Part shown: piece by piece, positions 21,785-22,066 of the stretch
Numbering within the stretch: the first letter of the stretch is position 1
Layout of the letters: the number at the start of each line of letters is the position of its first letter
DNA from: a virus
Strand: one strand, 5' to 3'
Virus record (IMG/VR): IMGVR_UViG_3300022674_000061
Location: 1-22,066 of that record
Length of the DNA stretch: 22,066 nucleotides
Program-made: the position numbers and the translations under genes
The notes under the pieces: model-generated
The model's database searches: none
What the model was told of the DNA's origin: nothing
Seen by the model: only the letters and a program-made list of their open reading frames with translations

Positions 21785-22066
21785 TCAATGGTGGCTGATT
21801 CTGATTCCTGGTAACCCACCCCAATCATTTTCATGCTCAAGGTCAGCATAGACTCCGCCGCCTTCGTCACCATATTCAAAAAAGTAGACATAGCCCGGTC
21901 CATTTTCTATTATGAATGATTTAGCCATTTCAATAGCTTGCATTCTTCTAATGATGTTGGCTTCTTCAGTACACTCCAGACTCCATATTCTATTTCTGTG
22001 AATGTCCCATTTATCAACTCCCTCTCTTCTAGCAACAGTTTCTGCATGATCCCAACTATGTGTTAA
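21785..22066 (-). CDS. Partial unknown gene, C-terminal 93 residues
   Basis: An open minus-strand frame enters at the window edge and ends at TGA 21785-21787. It reads THSWDHAETVARREGVDKWD, then IHRNRIWSLECTEEANIIRR, MQAIEMAKSFIIENGPGYVY, FFEYGDEGGGVYADLEHEND and WGGLPGIRISHH. The sequence is not low-complexity and has normal composition, so it is a plausible gene end. Family unknown. It overlaps the over-long frame to 21903, which is therefore rejected as the start of the next gene. A 61-base gap separates it from the 21723 start. Confidence 0.6.
   Translation of the reverse strand, partial: LTHSWDHAETVARREGVDKWDIHRNRIWSLECTEEANIIRRMQAIEMAKSFIIENGPGYVYFFEYGDEGGGVYADLEHENDWGGLPGIRISHH

Noticed and set aside
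21724-21903. ATG 21903 as start of the 21193 gene
   Set aside because: It would overlap the well-formed end of the upstream partial gene by 119 bases; ATG 21723 has an AGGAG site.

Overview
The window reads as part of the late (virion structural) region of a contractile-tailed, T4-like lytic phage, probably large and infecting a Gram-negative bacterium. The evidence is a clear tail sheath gene, a tail-protein-I-like baseplate gene, glycine-triplet and beta-sandwich fibre/adhesin genes, a lysis-like cassette, two free-standing HNH endonucleases, a phage tRNA, AT-rich coding and tight head-to-tail genes with strong GGAG ribosome binding sites. A Sec signal peptide on a CreA-like protein points to a host with a periplasm. 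The host cannot be named from the sequence.

Layout. 16-7368 (+) holds a run of fibre/adhesin and small virion genes: a 942-residue protein with 162 uninterrupted Gly-X-Y triplets almost free of proline, several beta-rich proteins, and three proteins sharing an N-terminal M-x-[VI]-[ST]-F signature. One of these, a lectin-like protein, is broken near its start by a run of eight T. 7432-8468 (+) has a small Gly/Cys protein and a charged protein. 8600-10183 (+) looks like a lysis-associated cassette: a DUF5675 protein interrupted by an in-frame TAG, a holin-like membrane protein, and a spanin-like protein with one membrane segment and a coiled coil. 10199-14512 (+) encodes an HD-domain protein, two tail/baseplate proteins and an HTH plus calcineurin-type phosphoesterase.

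14550-15391 (-) is a reversed island: a two-helix membrane peptide, a zinc-ribbon protein, a structured RNA folding as a three-way junction, a tRNA with an odd anticodon arm, and an intrinsic terminator. 15502-18687 (+) has an HNH endonuclease, a polyhistidine/zinc-ribbon protein with a structured leader, flanking inverted repeats and a strong terminator, a virion protein, and a second HNH endonuclease fitted exactly between that gene and the tail sheath (18687-20639). A bidirectional terminator separates the sheath from a minus-strand operon (20702-22066): a CreA-like exported protein, an unknown protein and a partial unknown protein.

A recurring intergenic motif (GAACAAA, A/T-rich, often ending TAAAG) lies upstream of several transcription units and is the best candidate for the phage's own late promoter. 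Most stops are TAA; TAG is used four times, and at 8924 it looks like an interruption rather than a real end.
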